DNA from: Polaribacter septentrionalilitoris
GTDB taxonomy: Bacteria; Bacteroidota; Bacteroidia; Flavobacteriales; Flavobacteriaceae
DNA: 64,000 bases
Reading direction: 5' to 3'
Assembly (NCBI RefSeq): GCF_009832745.1
Contig: NZ_VRMJ01000041.1
Span: 480,152-544,151 of the forward strand
In this document: piece by piece, positions 1 to 7,823 of the stretch
How positions within the stretch are numbered: the first letter of the stretch is position 1
How the letters are laid out: the number at the start of each line of letters is the position of its first letter
Notes under the pieces: generated by a model
Seen by the model: the letters and a program-made list of their open reading frames with translations, nothing else
The model's database searches: none
What the model was told of the DNA's origin: nothing
Program-made: the position numbers and the translations under genes

Positions 1-771
1 CATTTAGGTCCAAAATTAAGAAATGATTATCCAGATATTAAAATCTTAGGATACGATCAGAATAGAGAACACTTAAAAGAATGGGTAAATTCTCAATTTA
101 AAAATGAAGAAACTTCAAAATATTTTGATGGAACAGCAATTCACTGGTATGCAAGTACATTCGAAATATTCCCAGAAGAACTGCAATATGCGCATCATAA
201 AGCACCCAACAAATACTTAATTCAATCAGAAGCCTGTATCGATGCCCAAGTTCCTGTTTGGAAAGACGATGCTTGGTATTGGAAAAAAGAAGCTACAGAC
301 TGGGGATTTACTTGGGCACCAGAAAAAGACAAACACTTACATCCCAAATACTCACCAGTAAATAGGTATGCTAGAGACATTATTGGTTGCTTAAACAATT
401 ATGTAGATGGTTGGGTAGACTGGAATATGATTTTAGATAAACAAGGAGGTCCAAATTGGTTTAAGAATTGGTGTATTGCTCCAGTTATTGTAGACCCAGA
501 CAATGATGAAATCTACTTTACACCATTGTTTTATACTATGACACATTTTAGTAAATATATTAGACCAGAAGCAAAAGTAATTGCTGTAGATAAATCTGAT
601 AAAGATTTACAAGTTACAGCTGCACAAAACCCAGATGGTTCAATAGCAGTTGTAGTTTTTAACCAAGGAAAAACAAAAAAGAGTTTCAAATTACAAATAG
701 ATAAAAAACAAAAAATAATAAATATAGATGCTCAAGCTTTACAGACCATAGTGCTTGAAGTTACTAAATAA
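1..771 (+). CDS. Glycoside hydrolase family 30 (5' end outside window)
   Basis: The frame is open from base 1 to the TAA at 769-771, giving the last 256 residues of a GH30 enzyme; the N-terminus and signal peptide are outside the window. The chain resembles the C-terminal half of the glucosylceramidase-type catalytic barrel: IHWY, then the nucleophile motif QSEAC (Glu codon 229-231), then GWVDWNMILD and GGPNW, followed by a small beta-sandwich that ends in a Leu/Val-rich strand. GH30 members cleave beta-linked glucans, glucosides or xylans. With a GPH permease and a GH17 directly downstream, a beta-1,6- or beta-1,3/1,6-glucan (laminarin branch) substrate is the best inference. The next gene starts 21 bp later, so the genes are probably co-transcribed. 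An internal ATG at 427 is only a methionine inside the domain. Confidence 0.88.
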   Translation, partial: HLGPKLRNDYPDIKILGYDQNREHLKEWVNSQFKNEETSKYFDGTAIHWYASTFEIFPEELQYAHHKAPNKYLIQSEACIDAQVPVWKDDAWYWKKEATDWGFTWAPEKDKHLHPKYSPVNRYARDIIGCLNNYVDGWVDWNMILDKQGGPNWFKNWCIAPVIVDPDNDEIYFTPLFYTMTHFSKYIRPEAKVIAVDKSDKDLQVTAAQNPDGSIAVVVFNQGKTKKSFKLQIDKKQKIINIDAQALQTIVLEVTK

Positions 772-792
772 TAACTACTAATTAACTAAATT

Positions 793-2352
793 ATGTCAAA
801 TACAACATCAAGAGGAAAAGTTCCAATGGGGCAAAAGGCAGCTTTCGGAGCAGGTCATTTTATATTGAATATTTTACCAGGAACATTAGGTGTATTTATT
901 CAATTCTTTTTATTAACAGCTTGGGGAGTTGATCCATTATGGGCAGGTCTTTTAGGAGGTTTGCCAAGAATCTTTGATTCTATTACAGATCCTATTATGG
1001 GATTTATTTCAGACAATACAAAATCTAGATGGGGTAGAAGAAGACCCTATATTTTTATAGGAGCAATTATAAGTGGAATTCTCTTCTTTTTAATGTGGCA
1101 GATAGATGATAATGCATCACAGACGTATATTATATGGCATGTGATGATTCTTCAACTACTATTTTTAATAGGTAATACAATGTTTGCTACACCTTTAGTT
1201 GGTTTGGGGTACGAGATGACTTCTGATTATAATGAACGTACACGATTAATGGCTTTTTCAAATACTATGGGGCAAATTGCGTGGATGATTGTACCATGGT
1301 TGTACGTAATTATTCCAGATACAGAAACATTTAACACGCAAACAGAAGGTGTAAGAACTATGGCTCTTATTGTTGGAGCAATGTGTATCATTTTTGGAAT
1401 ATTACCTGCGATATTCAATAAAGGGATTGATTCGGCTAATATGGAGAATCGTAAAGAAATATCTTTTAAATCTTTAGCGAGTAATATGATAGATTTATGG
1501 GCAGGAATCAAACAAGTTTCTAAAAACAAGCCTTTTATGAAATTATGTGGAGCAACATTTTTGGTTTTCAACGGGTTTCAATTAGTTGCCGCTTTTGGGG
1601 TGTTTATTATTGTGTTTTACATGTACAATGGTAGCTATGAATTGGCAGGTACTTGGCCAGCGTGGTTTAATACCATTAATGCAATTATTACTGCATTTAT
1701 TGTAATACCTATTATATCTAAAATGGCTAGTAAATGGGGTAAAAGAAAAGCATTTATTATTTCTACAGCTTTATCAATTTTAGGTTACATCTTAAAATGG
1801 TGGGGATTTGATAAAGAGTTAAATAGTCAATTTGGTCAAACAGAATTAGGAAAGAGTTTAAACTCAGGCGTTAGTTCTATTTTCGAATTTTTAAATCCTG
1901 CTCTTGATTCTGTAGGAATGTCATGGTTTAGTATAGACCCAGGAAGTGAAGTTCCTTGGTTAGTATTCTTGCCAATTCCATTTTTTGCTTTTGGTATGGG
2001 AGGACTTTTTACATTGATGATGTCAATGACTGCGGATGTATGTGATTTAGATGAATTAGAAAACGGAATGCCAAGAAAAGAAGGAACTTTTGGAGCTATC
2101 TATTGGTTAATGGTTAAAATTGGTCAATCTATTGCATTGGTTTTAGGTGGTGTAATTTTAAGTATTGTTGGTTTTGATCCTAACGTAACTGAGCAATCTG
2201 CTCAAACAATGACTAACCTTAGAATTGCAGATATTATTGTACCATCATTAACTGCAGCTTTAGCAATTTGGGTAATGTGGAAATACAGCTTAAATGAAAA
2301 AAGAGCAAAAGAAATTAAAGAACAGTTAGTAAAGCGAAGAGGAGAATTATAA
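793..2352 (+). CDS. GPH-family sugar:cation symporter (MFS)
   Basis: This is a 519-residue inner-membrane protein with about 12 hydrophobic segments. It matches the glycoside-pentoside-hexuronide:cation symporter family: the GHFILNILPG start, the ITDPIMGFISDNTKSRWGRRRPYI loop after the second helix, the central soluble stretch and the MSMTADVCDLDELENGMPRKEGTFGA segment are all typical. It should import oligosaccharides or disaccharides released in the periplasm. An unusually long insert (about residues 350-400, between helices) is polar and has no family I recognise. It lies 21 bp after the GH30 and 18 bp before the cytoplasmic GH17, so the three genes form one uptake-and-degradation unit. 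The substrate is inferred from context as beta-glucan oligosaccharides. Confidence 0.87.
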   Translation: MSNTTSRGKVPMGQKAAFGAGHFILNILPGTLGVFIQFFLLTAWGVDPLWAGLLGGLPRIFDSITDPIMGFISDNTKSRWGRRRPYIFIGAIISGILFFLMWQIDDNASQTYIIWHVMILQLLFLIGNTMFATPLVGLGYEMTSDYNERTRLMAFSNTMGQIAWMIVPWLYVIIPDTETFNTQTEGVRTMALIVGAMCIIFGILPAIFNKGIDSANMENRKEISFKSLASNMIDLWAGIKQVSKNKPFMKLCGATFLVFNGFQLVAAFGVFIIVFYMYNGSYELAGTWPAWFNTINAIITAFIVIPIISKMASKWGKRKAFIISTALSILGYILKWWGFDKELNSQFGQTELGKSLNSGVSSIFEFLNPALDSVGMSWFSIDPGSEVPWLVFLPIPFFAFGMGGLFTLMMSMTADVCDLDELENGMPRKEGTFGAIYWLMVKIGQSIALVLGGVILSIVGFDPNVTEQSAQTMTNLRIADIIVPSLTAALAIWVMWKYSLNEKRAKEIKEQLVKRRGEL

Positions 2353-2370
2353 ATTTAATACAGATATAAA

Positions 2371-3279
2371 ATGTCATATAGAGAAGGTCATCATTATTCT
2401 TTAAATTTTAAAGAAGGACAAGAAGATTCAGGAGTAGATTTTAGTGATTATACACTAGAAGAACTAAAAAAACTTTGGCGAACAACGTTAGATCAAGGTA
2501 TGCATGGAATCTGTTTTAGCATGTATGAAGATGGTCAAGAACCTGGAGATACAATTACAGAAGAACAAGTAGAAAGAAGAATAAAAATATTAAAGCCATA
2601 TACAAAATGGATTCGTTCGTTTTCTTGTATAGAAGGTAATGAACACATACCAAGAATCGCAAAAAAGCACGGTTTAAAAACAATGGTTGGTGCTTGGTTG
2701 GGTGACGATCCAGAAAAAAATGAACAAGAAATAGAAGCTCTAATAAAATTAGCTAAAGAGGGTTGTGTAGATATTGCAGCAGTTGGTAATGAAGTTCTGT
2801 ATAGAAATGATTTAACATTAGATGAGTTGTTGGTTTTTATAAAAAGAGTTAAAGCAGCAATACCAAATGTAACTGTTGGTTATGTTGATGCTTATTATGA
2901 ATTTTCATCACATCCAGAATTGGTAGAAGTTAGTGATGTAATCTTATCAAATTGTTATCCGTTTTGGGAAGGTTGCCCAATTGAACACTCTTTAGCTCAT
3001 ATGCAAAGAATGTATGGACAAGCAACAGATGCTGCTCAAGGTAAAAAAGTAATCATTACAGAAACAGGATGGCCAAGTCAAGGAGGTTCTGAAGGATCTG
3101 CTGATTCAACAGATGAAAATACCATGAAGTATTTTATAAACACTCAAGTATGGTCTACAAAAGATAATGTTGAGGTGTTTTATTTTTCTTCTTTTGATGA
3201 ATCATGGAAAGTTGGAGCTGAAGGAGATGTTGGAGCATATTGGGGTTTATGGGACAAAAAAGAAAAACTAAAATTTTAA
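2371..3279 (+). CDS. Glycoside hydrolase family 17, cytoplasmic (beta-1,3-glucan hydrolase)
   Basis: A 302-residue GH17 barrel. The acid/base motif VGNEVL (Glu141) and the nucleophile motif ITETGWPSQGG (Glu231) are intact. GH17 enzymes hydrolyse or transglycosylate beta-1,3-glucans. There is no signal peptide; the protein begins MSYREGHHYSLNF, so it probably acts in the cytoplasm on short laminari-oligosaccharides brought in by the permease 18 bp upstream. The length is near the minimum for the family, with a single domain and no carbohydrate-binding module. It is the last gene of the unit and is followed by a strong hairpin terminator at 3307-3342. Endo versus exo action cannot be told from sequence alone. 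Confidence 0.88.
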   Translation: MSYREGHHYSLNFKEGQEDSGVDFSDYTLEELKKLWRTTLDQGMHGICFSMYEDGQEPGDTITEEQVERRIKILKPYTKWIRSFSCIEGNEHIPRIAKKHGLKTMVGAWLGDDPEKNEQEIEALIKLAKEGCVDIAAVGNEVLYRNDLTLDELLVFIKRVKAAIPNVTVGYVDAYYEFSSHPELVEVSDVILSNCYPFWEGCPIEHSLAHMQRMYGQATDAAQGKKVIITETGWPSQGGSEGSADSTDENTMKYFINTQVWSTKDNVEVFYFSSFDESWKVGAEGDVGAYWGLWDKKEKLKF

Positions 3280-3306
3280 AATATCTTATTATAAATATAT
3301 TTTATC

Positions 3307-3342
3307 AATCCTTTAAATATTAGTTATTTAAAGGATTTTTTT
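3307..3342 (+). terminator. Rho-independent terminator after the GH17 gene
   Basis: A perfect 13-bp stem (3307-3319 with 3325-3337) with a 5-nt loop runs into a T tract to 3342. It ends the GH30-permease-GH17 unit. The stretch 3343-3430 after it shows no gene. Confidence 0.85.
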
Positions 3343-3430
3343 GGTTTGTAACTATACATCGAATTTTAAGAACTTAACAACACTTTAATTACCTATACAT
3401 TACCTATACAAAGTTATTTTTATTAATATA

Positions 3431-3460
3431 TTTTATTTTATTTTATTTTATTTTATTTTA
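3431..3460 (+). repeat. Pentanucleotide tandem repeat (TTTTA)x6
   Basis: Six perfect copies of TTTTA lie in the 343-bp non-coding gap 3280-3622, about 160 bp upstream of the start of the T9SS-exported protein. The rest of the gap holds the terminator above and otherwise only AT-rich sequence. A weak -7-like TAGGTTTT occurs at 3531-3538, without a convincing -33 element. Slipped-strand length change here could alter transcription of the downstream gene, but nothing in the sequence shows that it does. Confidence 0.8.
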
Positions 3461-3622
3461 CTTTTTTTCAATGTAAAGTATTACTCTCACTACAATGGTC
3501 TAATATGTTAAATGTTAAATTAATCATTTTTAGGTTTTTGTATGTTTTTTGTTGAGGTAGTAAATGGTAAAATTAAACATATAAAAGTTAATATTGTATA
3601 TAACAATTTAAATATATACATT

Positions 3623-4921
3623 ATGAAAAAAATTACATTATTATTTGCCCTTTTGATAACATCAATTGGGTTTTCACAAACTTACGATTTACTAGAATCA
3701 TTTAATGGTACTGGATTAGAAGGTACTTTTGGTGGTACAACTGCAGTTTATGATGCTGATCCAACAGATGCCAATACTCAAGCAATCAAAATAACAAGTG
3801 ATGGTTCAGGTACGGTTTGGCAAGGTGTAAATGTTGTTTTAACAAGCAATTATACTTTAACAACTGCAACTCAGTTAACAATGCAATTAGATGTTTACTC
3901 AACTACAGCAATTACAATTGCACCTAAAGCACAAGGAGGTGTTGCTGGGGCTCCAGATTCAGTTACTTCTGTAAACCATACTGGATCAGGTTGGGAAACT
4001 TTAACATTCACATTTGACCAAAGCTTGGATGGTAAAGGACCAGCCAATGGTGATTATGGTGATTTTGCACTGCATATCAATTGGGATACTGGTGCTAACG
4101 CTTATGGTACTCCAGATGGTAGAGTTTTTTATATAAAAAACCTTAAAGGTTTAAGTACTACTCCTGCAGCAAACCCAGAGCCAACAGATGCTCCAACTAC
4201 ACCACCAACATTTGCAGCAAATGATGTTATTTCTATATATAGTGAAGCATATACAGCAGCAGCTACTATAACTAATGTTTCTTGGGACGATTCACTTTTT
4301 GAAGAAGTTACCATAGCTGGTAATAAAGTTTTAAAAGTTACTGGTTCTAATTTTTTAGGAATGAATCTTGATACTTATTTAGATGCAACTGATATGACAC
4401 ATTTACACATGGATTATTGGATTGCTATTGATTATCAACCTGGTCAAGTTTTAAATCCTAAATTATCTAACCATGCAGCTCAAAGTGGAGAAACTAGTGC
4501 TATAGATATTAGTAACCCTATCAATAGTCAAGACGAAATTAAAAATTGGCAATCAAAAGATTTTGCTTTAAATGGAGATAGAGGTTCAATTAAAGAATTT
4601 TTAATTACCCAAGCTGGTTTTGCAGGCGTTTATTATGTTGATAACATTTATTTCTATAAAGAAGGTACTGCTAGTACAGAAAATAATAAAGCTCTTGGTT
4701 TTGCAATGTATCCAAACCCAGCTAGTAATCAATTAACCATTTCTGCAAGAGAAAACATTTCTAATGCTGATGTTTTTAATGTATTGGGTAGAAAGGTAAA
4801 ATCATTTGCAATTAATAGTGCAAAGAAAACATTAGATATTTCTGATTTAAGTGCTGGTATTTACTTAGTTAAATATGAATCTGCAGGTAAAACAGGAACC
4901 GCTAAATTTATAAAACAATAA
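3623..4921 (+). CDS. Secreted beta-sandwich protein with T9SS sorting domain (probable glycan-binding)
   Basis: The start is placed at the ATG at 3623, because the protein then opens with a clear signal peptide (MKKITLLFALLITSIGFSQ); an in-frame ATG at 3542 would add 27 unlikely residues. The mature 432-residue precursor has two beta-rich domains. The first (about 20-175) resembles CBM4/9-like carbohydrate-binding folds (aromatic WQGVNVV and VNHTGSGWETLTFTF segments); the second (about 195-345) ends in GVYYVDNIYFYKE. The C-terminus is a type-A T9SS sorting domain: FAMYPNPASNQLTIS, VFNVLGRKV, LSAGIYLVKYES, KFIKQ. The protein is therefore predicted to be secreted or anchored at the cell surface. 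Being next to the glucan genes, it may bind beta-glucan at the surface; that role is inferred. Confidence 0.8.
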   Translation: MKKITLLFALLITSIGFSQTYDLLESFNGTGLEGTFGGTTAVYDADPTDANTQAIKITSDGSGTVWQGVNVVLTSNYTLTTATQLTMQLDVYSTTAITIAPKAQGGVAGAPDSVTSVNHTGSGWETLTFTFDQSLDGKGPANGDYGDFALHINWDTGANAYGTPDGRVFYIKNLKGLSTTPAANPEPTDAPTTPPTFAANDVISIYSEAYTAAATITNVSWDDSLFEEVTIAGNKVLKVTGSNFLGMNLDTYLDATDMTHLHMDYWIAIDYQPGQVLNPKLSNHAAQSGETSAIDISNPINSQDEIKNWQSKDFALNGDRGSIKEFLITQAGFAGVYYVDNIYFYKEGTASTENNKALGFAMYPNPASNQLTISARENISNADVFNVLGRKVKSFAINSAKKTLDISDLSAGIYLVKYESAGKTGTAKFIKQ

Positions 4922-4946
4922 AGTTATTGGGGATGACTTACATTGT

Positions 4947-4977
4947 AAAACGCTCAAATTTATTTGAGCGTTTTTTT
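4947..4977 (+). terminator. Rho-independent terminator after the T9SS protein
   Basis: The stem AAAACGCTCAAA / TTTGAGCGTTTT with a short loop is followed by a run of seven T. Confidence 0.85.
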
Positions 4978-5040
4978 ATATCCAAAGAAATTTTGCATAT
5001 TTGTAACTTAATAACAAAAGAAATAATTAAATTTTAATTG

Positions 5041-5103
5041 ATGAATATATATAAACTACATAAAAATGGGCGCAATTTGCAACTTTTAAAGTCTATGTTC
5101 TAG
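5041..5103 (+). CDS. 20-residue small ORF A ahead of its own terminator
   Basis: ATG at 5041 to TAG at 5101-5103 encodes MNIYKLHKNGRNLQLLKSMF. I do not recognise the product. Two things suggest it may be real. A strong terminator begins 24 bp after its stop (5128-5165), although there is no other gene between it and the previous terminator at 4947-4977, so this segment is a self-contained transcription unit. The second small ORF at 5410-5490 also shares a start pattern (M-x-x-Y-[KQ]-[LF]-x-K-N). A poor -7-like element (CATATTTG, 4996-5003) lies 37 bp upstream, without a good -33. It could be a secreted or leader peptide, or a chance ORF in a small non-coding RNA. Confidence 0.35.
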   Translation: MNIYKLHKNGRNLQLLKSMF

Positions 5104-5127
5104 ATTAAAAATTATATATAAAACTGT

Positions 5128-5165
5128 AAAAACGTCCAAAAAATTATTTTTGGACGTTTTTTTTT
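5128..5165 (+). terminator. Rho-independent terminator after small ORF A
   Basis: The stem AAAAACGTCCAAAAA / TTTTTGGACGTTTTT (5128-5142 with 5147-5161) has a 4-nt loop and a T tract to 5165. Confidence 0.85.
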
Positions 5166-5335
5166 AAACTTTTTTCAAATTTTAATTAATGATTACAAAT
5201 CGTGTAAACCTTAAACACATATCACAAAATCAAAGGGTTAACTAAAAGCTCTTAATCTGCTAAATAGCGGACAGGAATCCTATTACTACAGATAAGTGTA
5301 AAAACATGATAATCAGTAAATTAAACTATTTTTTA
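5166..5335. other. Non-coding gap between the two small transcription units
   Basis: No gene is supported here. The only things seen are a short GTGT...ACAC inverted repeat near 5202-5220 and a short open stretch that lacks a start codon and reads LKALNLLNSGQESYYYR before a stop. Both are too weak to call. Confidence 0.4.
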
Positions 5336-5367
5336 TTTGTGTATTTCAAAAATCTGTTTTAGGTTTG
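5336..5367 (+). promoter_or_regulatory. Bacteroidetes-type promoter for small ORF B
   Basis: TTTG at 5336-5339 and TAGGTTTG at 5360-5367 are separated by 20 bp. This is a full match to the known flavobacterial -33 TTTG / -7 TAnnTTTG consensus and the best such promoter seen in the window. Transcription should start near 5373 and run to the terminator at 5512-5545, giving an RNA of about 170 nt. Confidence 0.7.
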
Positions 5368-5409
5368 CATCGCAATAAAGCATTAAAATAATATTAAAAA
5401 CGAAGTAAA

Positions 5410-5490
5410 ATGTTCAATTATCAATTCAACAAAAACACGCAAAGAGAACTAGGTTCTTTTTATTGTTTACTTCGAGACTTTCATAAATAG
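5410..5490 (+). CDS. 26-residue small ORF B between a consensus promoter and a terminator
   Basis: ATG at 5410 to TAG at 5488-5490. The peptide starts MFNYQFNKNTQREL, has a Cys in SFYCLL and ends RDFHK. The ORF is the only coding potential in a short transcription unit bounded by a consensus promoter (5336-5367) and a terminator (5512-5545), so a transcript is very likely; translation is less certain. It shares the opening pattern M-x-x-Y-[KQ]-[LF]-x-K-N with small ORF A, 370 bp upstream. It sits 158 bp before rtcB and is separated from it by the terminator, which could also act as an attenuator. The function is unknown. Confidence 0.45.
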   Translation: MFNYQFNKNTQRELGSFYCLLRDFHK

Positions 5491-5511
5491 CAGTTTAAAA
5501 CTACATAAATG

Positions 5512-5545
5512 AAAAGTCCGAAGTTGTAAAATTTCGGACTTTTTT
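5512..5545 (+). terminator. Rho-independent terminator/attenuator upstream of rtcB
   Basis: The stem AAAAGTCCGAA / TTCGGACTTTT (5512-5522 with 5533-5543) is followed by T residues. It ends about 100 bp before the rtcB start, and no separate strong promoter was seen in between, so read-through may supply part of rtcB expression. Confidence 0.75.
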
Positions 5546-5648
5546 GTGTGGTTTATATTTCCTATAAAATTTTCCGAGAAAAAATTTAAGAAAAGGAATC
5601 AACCTAAAAGTTGAGTTCCATAGAAAAATACATCTCAAAATTAAAATC

Positions 5649-7040
5649 ATGGGAAATAAATTAAAAGGTAAAGACCTAATAAAATTAGGTTTTCCAAAGA
5701 ACAATAGTATCAACATTGCTTTAGGGCAAATTAGCAGATACAGAAAAAAAGAAAAGAAAGAGCGCATTTTAGAGGAAGCTAAAGAAGTGCTTTTATCACC
5801 AGAAAAATTTCAAGGAAATGCCATTTGGGGTAAAGTTGCAGAAGGTTTAGTAAAACCAGTGGAAGTAAAACTACATCAGTTAAGAAACACAAGAGCTCCT
5901 TTTTCTATTTATGGAGAAAACGAAATTGATGAACAAGCAAAGTTTCAATTGTATGATGCTTTAAAATTACCAATTGCTGTACAAGGCGCTTTAATGCCTG
6001 ATGCACATTATGGTTATGGTTTGCCAATAGGTGGGGTTTTAGCCACAGATAATGCAGTAATTCCTTATGGAGTAGGTGTTGATATAGGTTGTAGAATGTG
6101 TTTAACAATTTATGAAATTCCAGTTTCTTTTTTAAAAGGAAAACAACATCAATATGAAAATATTTTGAAAAATCATACAAAGTTTGGAATGCGAGAAACG
6201 CATGATAAAAAACAAGATCACGAAATATTTTATAGAGATGAGTTTACAGAAATTCCGTTGATAAAACGCTTAAAAGATAAAGCGTACAAACAATTAGGGA
6301 CTTCTGGAGGAGGAAATCATTTTGTAGAATTTGGTAGTGTTTCTATCTCTGATAGTAATAATGAATTCGGATTAAAAATGGACGAGTATATAGGTGTTTT
6401 ATCACATAGTGGTTCACGTGGTTTAGGTGCAAATATTGCAAAAACTTACACCTATTTGGCCACAAAACAATGCCATTTACCTAAAAATGTTCAGCATTTA
6501 GCTTGGTTAGATATGAACACACATGATGGACAAGAATATTGGAAAGCGATGAATTTAGCAGGAGATTATGCAAAAGCATGTCATGACAATATTCACGATA
6601 GAATTGCCAAAGAATTAGGTGTTAAACCAATTGTAAAAATTGAGAACCATCACAATTTTGCATGGAAAGAAACCGTAAATGGAAAGGAGTGTATTGTACA
6701 CAGAAAAGGTGCAACTCCAGCTCAAAAAAATACGTTAGGAATCATTCCAGGGTCTATGACAGCTCCAGGTTATATTGTTCGTGGTTTAGGAACTCTAGAG
6801 AGTTTACAATCTGCTTCACATGGAGCAGGTAGAAAACATTCTCGTAAAAAGTGCAAAGAAAAGTTCACAAAAAGTGATGTAAAACATCAGCTAAAAATGA
6901 ATGATGTAACACTAATTGGAGGTGGAATTGATGAAGCACCTATGGCGTATAAAAACATCAAAAAAGTCATGGCTAATCAACAAGAATTGGTGGAGGTTTT
7001 AGGAACTTTTATGCCAAAAATTGTAAAAATGGACAAATAA
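5649..7040 (+). CDS. rtcB: RtcB-family RNA ligase
   Basis: A 463-residue RtcB RNA-splicing ligase, which joins RNA 2',3'-cyclic phosphate or 3'-phosphate ends to 5'-OH ends using GTP and Mn2+. Family motifs are present: the metal-binding GVDIGCRM, GGGNHF, SHSGSRG, HHNFAWKE, and the guanylylated histidine in SASHGAGR (His391). An N-terminal extension of about 60 basic residues precedes the core. The gene lies 2 bp upstream of a PrfH-type release-factor homologue. That pairing is known in bacteria, where PrfH rescues ribosomes nicked in the 16S decoding centre and the partner RtcB reseals the rRNA. Repair of damaged ribosomal RNA is thus the favoured role over tRNA splicing. No archease gene is visible. 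Confidence 0.9.
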   Translation: MGNKLKGKDLIKLGFPKNNSINIALGQISRYRKKEKKERILEEAKEVLLSPEKFQGNAIWGKVAEGLVKPVEVKLHQLRNTRAPFSIYGENEIDEQAKFQLYDALKLPIAVQGALMPDAHYGYGLPIGGVLATDNAVIPYGVGVDIGCRMCLTIYEIPVSFLKGKQHQYENILKNHTKFGMRETHDKKQDHEIFYRDEFTEIPLIKRLKDKAYKQLGTSGGGNHFVEFGSVSISDSNNEFGLKMDEYIGVLSHSGSRGLGANIAKTYTYLATKQCHLPKNVQHLAWLDMNTHDGQEYWKAMNLAGDYAKACHDNIHDRIAKELGVKPIVKIENHHNFAWKETVNGKECIVHRKGATPAQKNTLGIIPGSMTAPGYIVRGLGTLESLQSASHGAGRKHSRKKCKEKFTKSDVKHQLKMNDVTLIGGGIDEAPMAYKNIKKVMANQQELVEVLGTFMPKIVKMDK

Positions 7041-7042
7041 AA

Positions 7043-7735
7043 ATGGAAACAAAAACAATACAAATATCGGCAGGAAAAGGACCTATAGAATGTGAATATG
7101 TGGTCGCAAAAGTGCTAAGGATATTCCTCAAAGAATTTTGTTACAATAAGATTGAATATACAATTCTCAATAGAGAAAAAGGGTTAGAAAATGGCACTAT
7201 ACAATCTGTTCGCGTTCAAATCAAAGGTAATTATCTTGCTGATATTTTAAAACCGTGGTTGGGTACTATTCAGTGGATAGGAACATCAACCTTTAGAAAG
7301 TATCACAAACGTAAAAACTGGTTTATTGGTTGTTTTGAAATCGAGAATTCATCAGCTATATCTATAAATGAAAATGAAATTCACTTTCAAGCGATAAGAA
7401 GTTCTGGTGCAGGAGGACAACATGTTAATAAAGTAAGTTCAGCTATTAGGGCAAAACACACCAAAACAGGATTACAAGTGCTAGTGATGGATAGCAGGTC
7501 TCAACATCAGAATAAAAAAATAGCCATAAAACGTTTGCAAGAAAAAGTTGCTGAATTTAATGTTCATCAACTCAAAGAGCAAATAAAAAATGAATGGGAA
7601 AATCATCAACAATTAGAAAGAGGAAACCCTGTACGAGTTTTTAAAGGGAGCGATTTTAAATCAGTTAAAAATAACAAATCATTTAAAGCGAAGAGAAATC
7701 AATTAAAGAATGATTTAAGAACGCAATTAGAATAG
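7043..7735 (+). CDS. prfH: Peptide chain release factor-like protein PrfH
   Basis: 230 residues. The C-terminal half is a class-I release factor catalytic domain with the GGQ motif at 124-126 (RSSGAGGQHVNKVSSAIR), which triggers peptidyl-tRNA hydrolysis in the ribosome, followed by a basic tail. Codon-recognition domain 2 of RF1/RF2 is missing, and the N-terminus (METKTIQISAGKGPIECE) matches PrfH, not ArfB. The gene is 2 bp after rtcB, so the two are translationally coupled. Together they form a predicted ribosome rescue and rRNA repair module, as described for PrfH/RtcB2 pairs. The substrate is inferred from the family, not shown by the sequence. Confidence 0.88.
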   Translation: METKTIQISAGKGPIECEYVVAKVLRIFLKEFCYNKIEYTILNREKGLENGTIQSVRVQIKGNYLADILKPWLGTIQWIGTSTFRKYHKRKNWFIGCFEIENSSAISINENEIHFQAIRSSGAGGQHVNKVSSAIRAKHTKTGLQVLVMDSRSQHQNKKIAIKRLQEKVAEFNVHQLKEQIKNEWENHQQLERGNPVRVFKGSDFKSVKNNKSFKAKRNQLKNDLRTQLE

Positions 7736-7780
7736 AAGAGTCATATCAAACAAAAGTGATGTAATCTGTAACTCAAAAAT

Positions 7781-7808
7781 GAGATTGCTTCATTCTATTT
7801 GCAATGAC
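7781..7808 (+). repeat. Degenerate copy of a dispersed intergenic repeat
   Basis: GAGATTGCTTC...GCAATGAC matches, from memory, the widespread bacterial intergenic repeat built on GAGATTGCTTCG and CGCAATGAC. Only one eroded half is present. It explains why an ATG at 7779, inside the repeat, is a poor start for the next gene. Confidence 0.5.
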
Positions 7809-7823
7809 AAAAAAATAAACAAA

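Noticed and set aside
5166..5335. A third small gene or structured RNA between the two mini-transcripts
   Set aside because: The open stretch has no start codon, and the only inverted repeat is 4 bp long.
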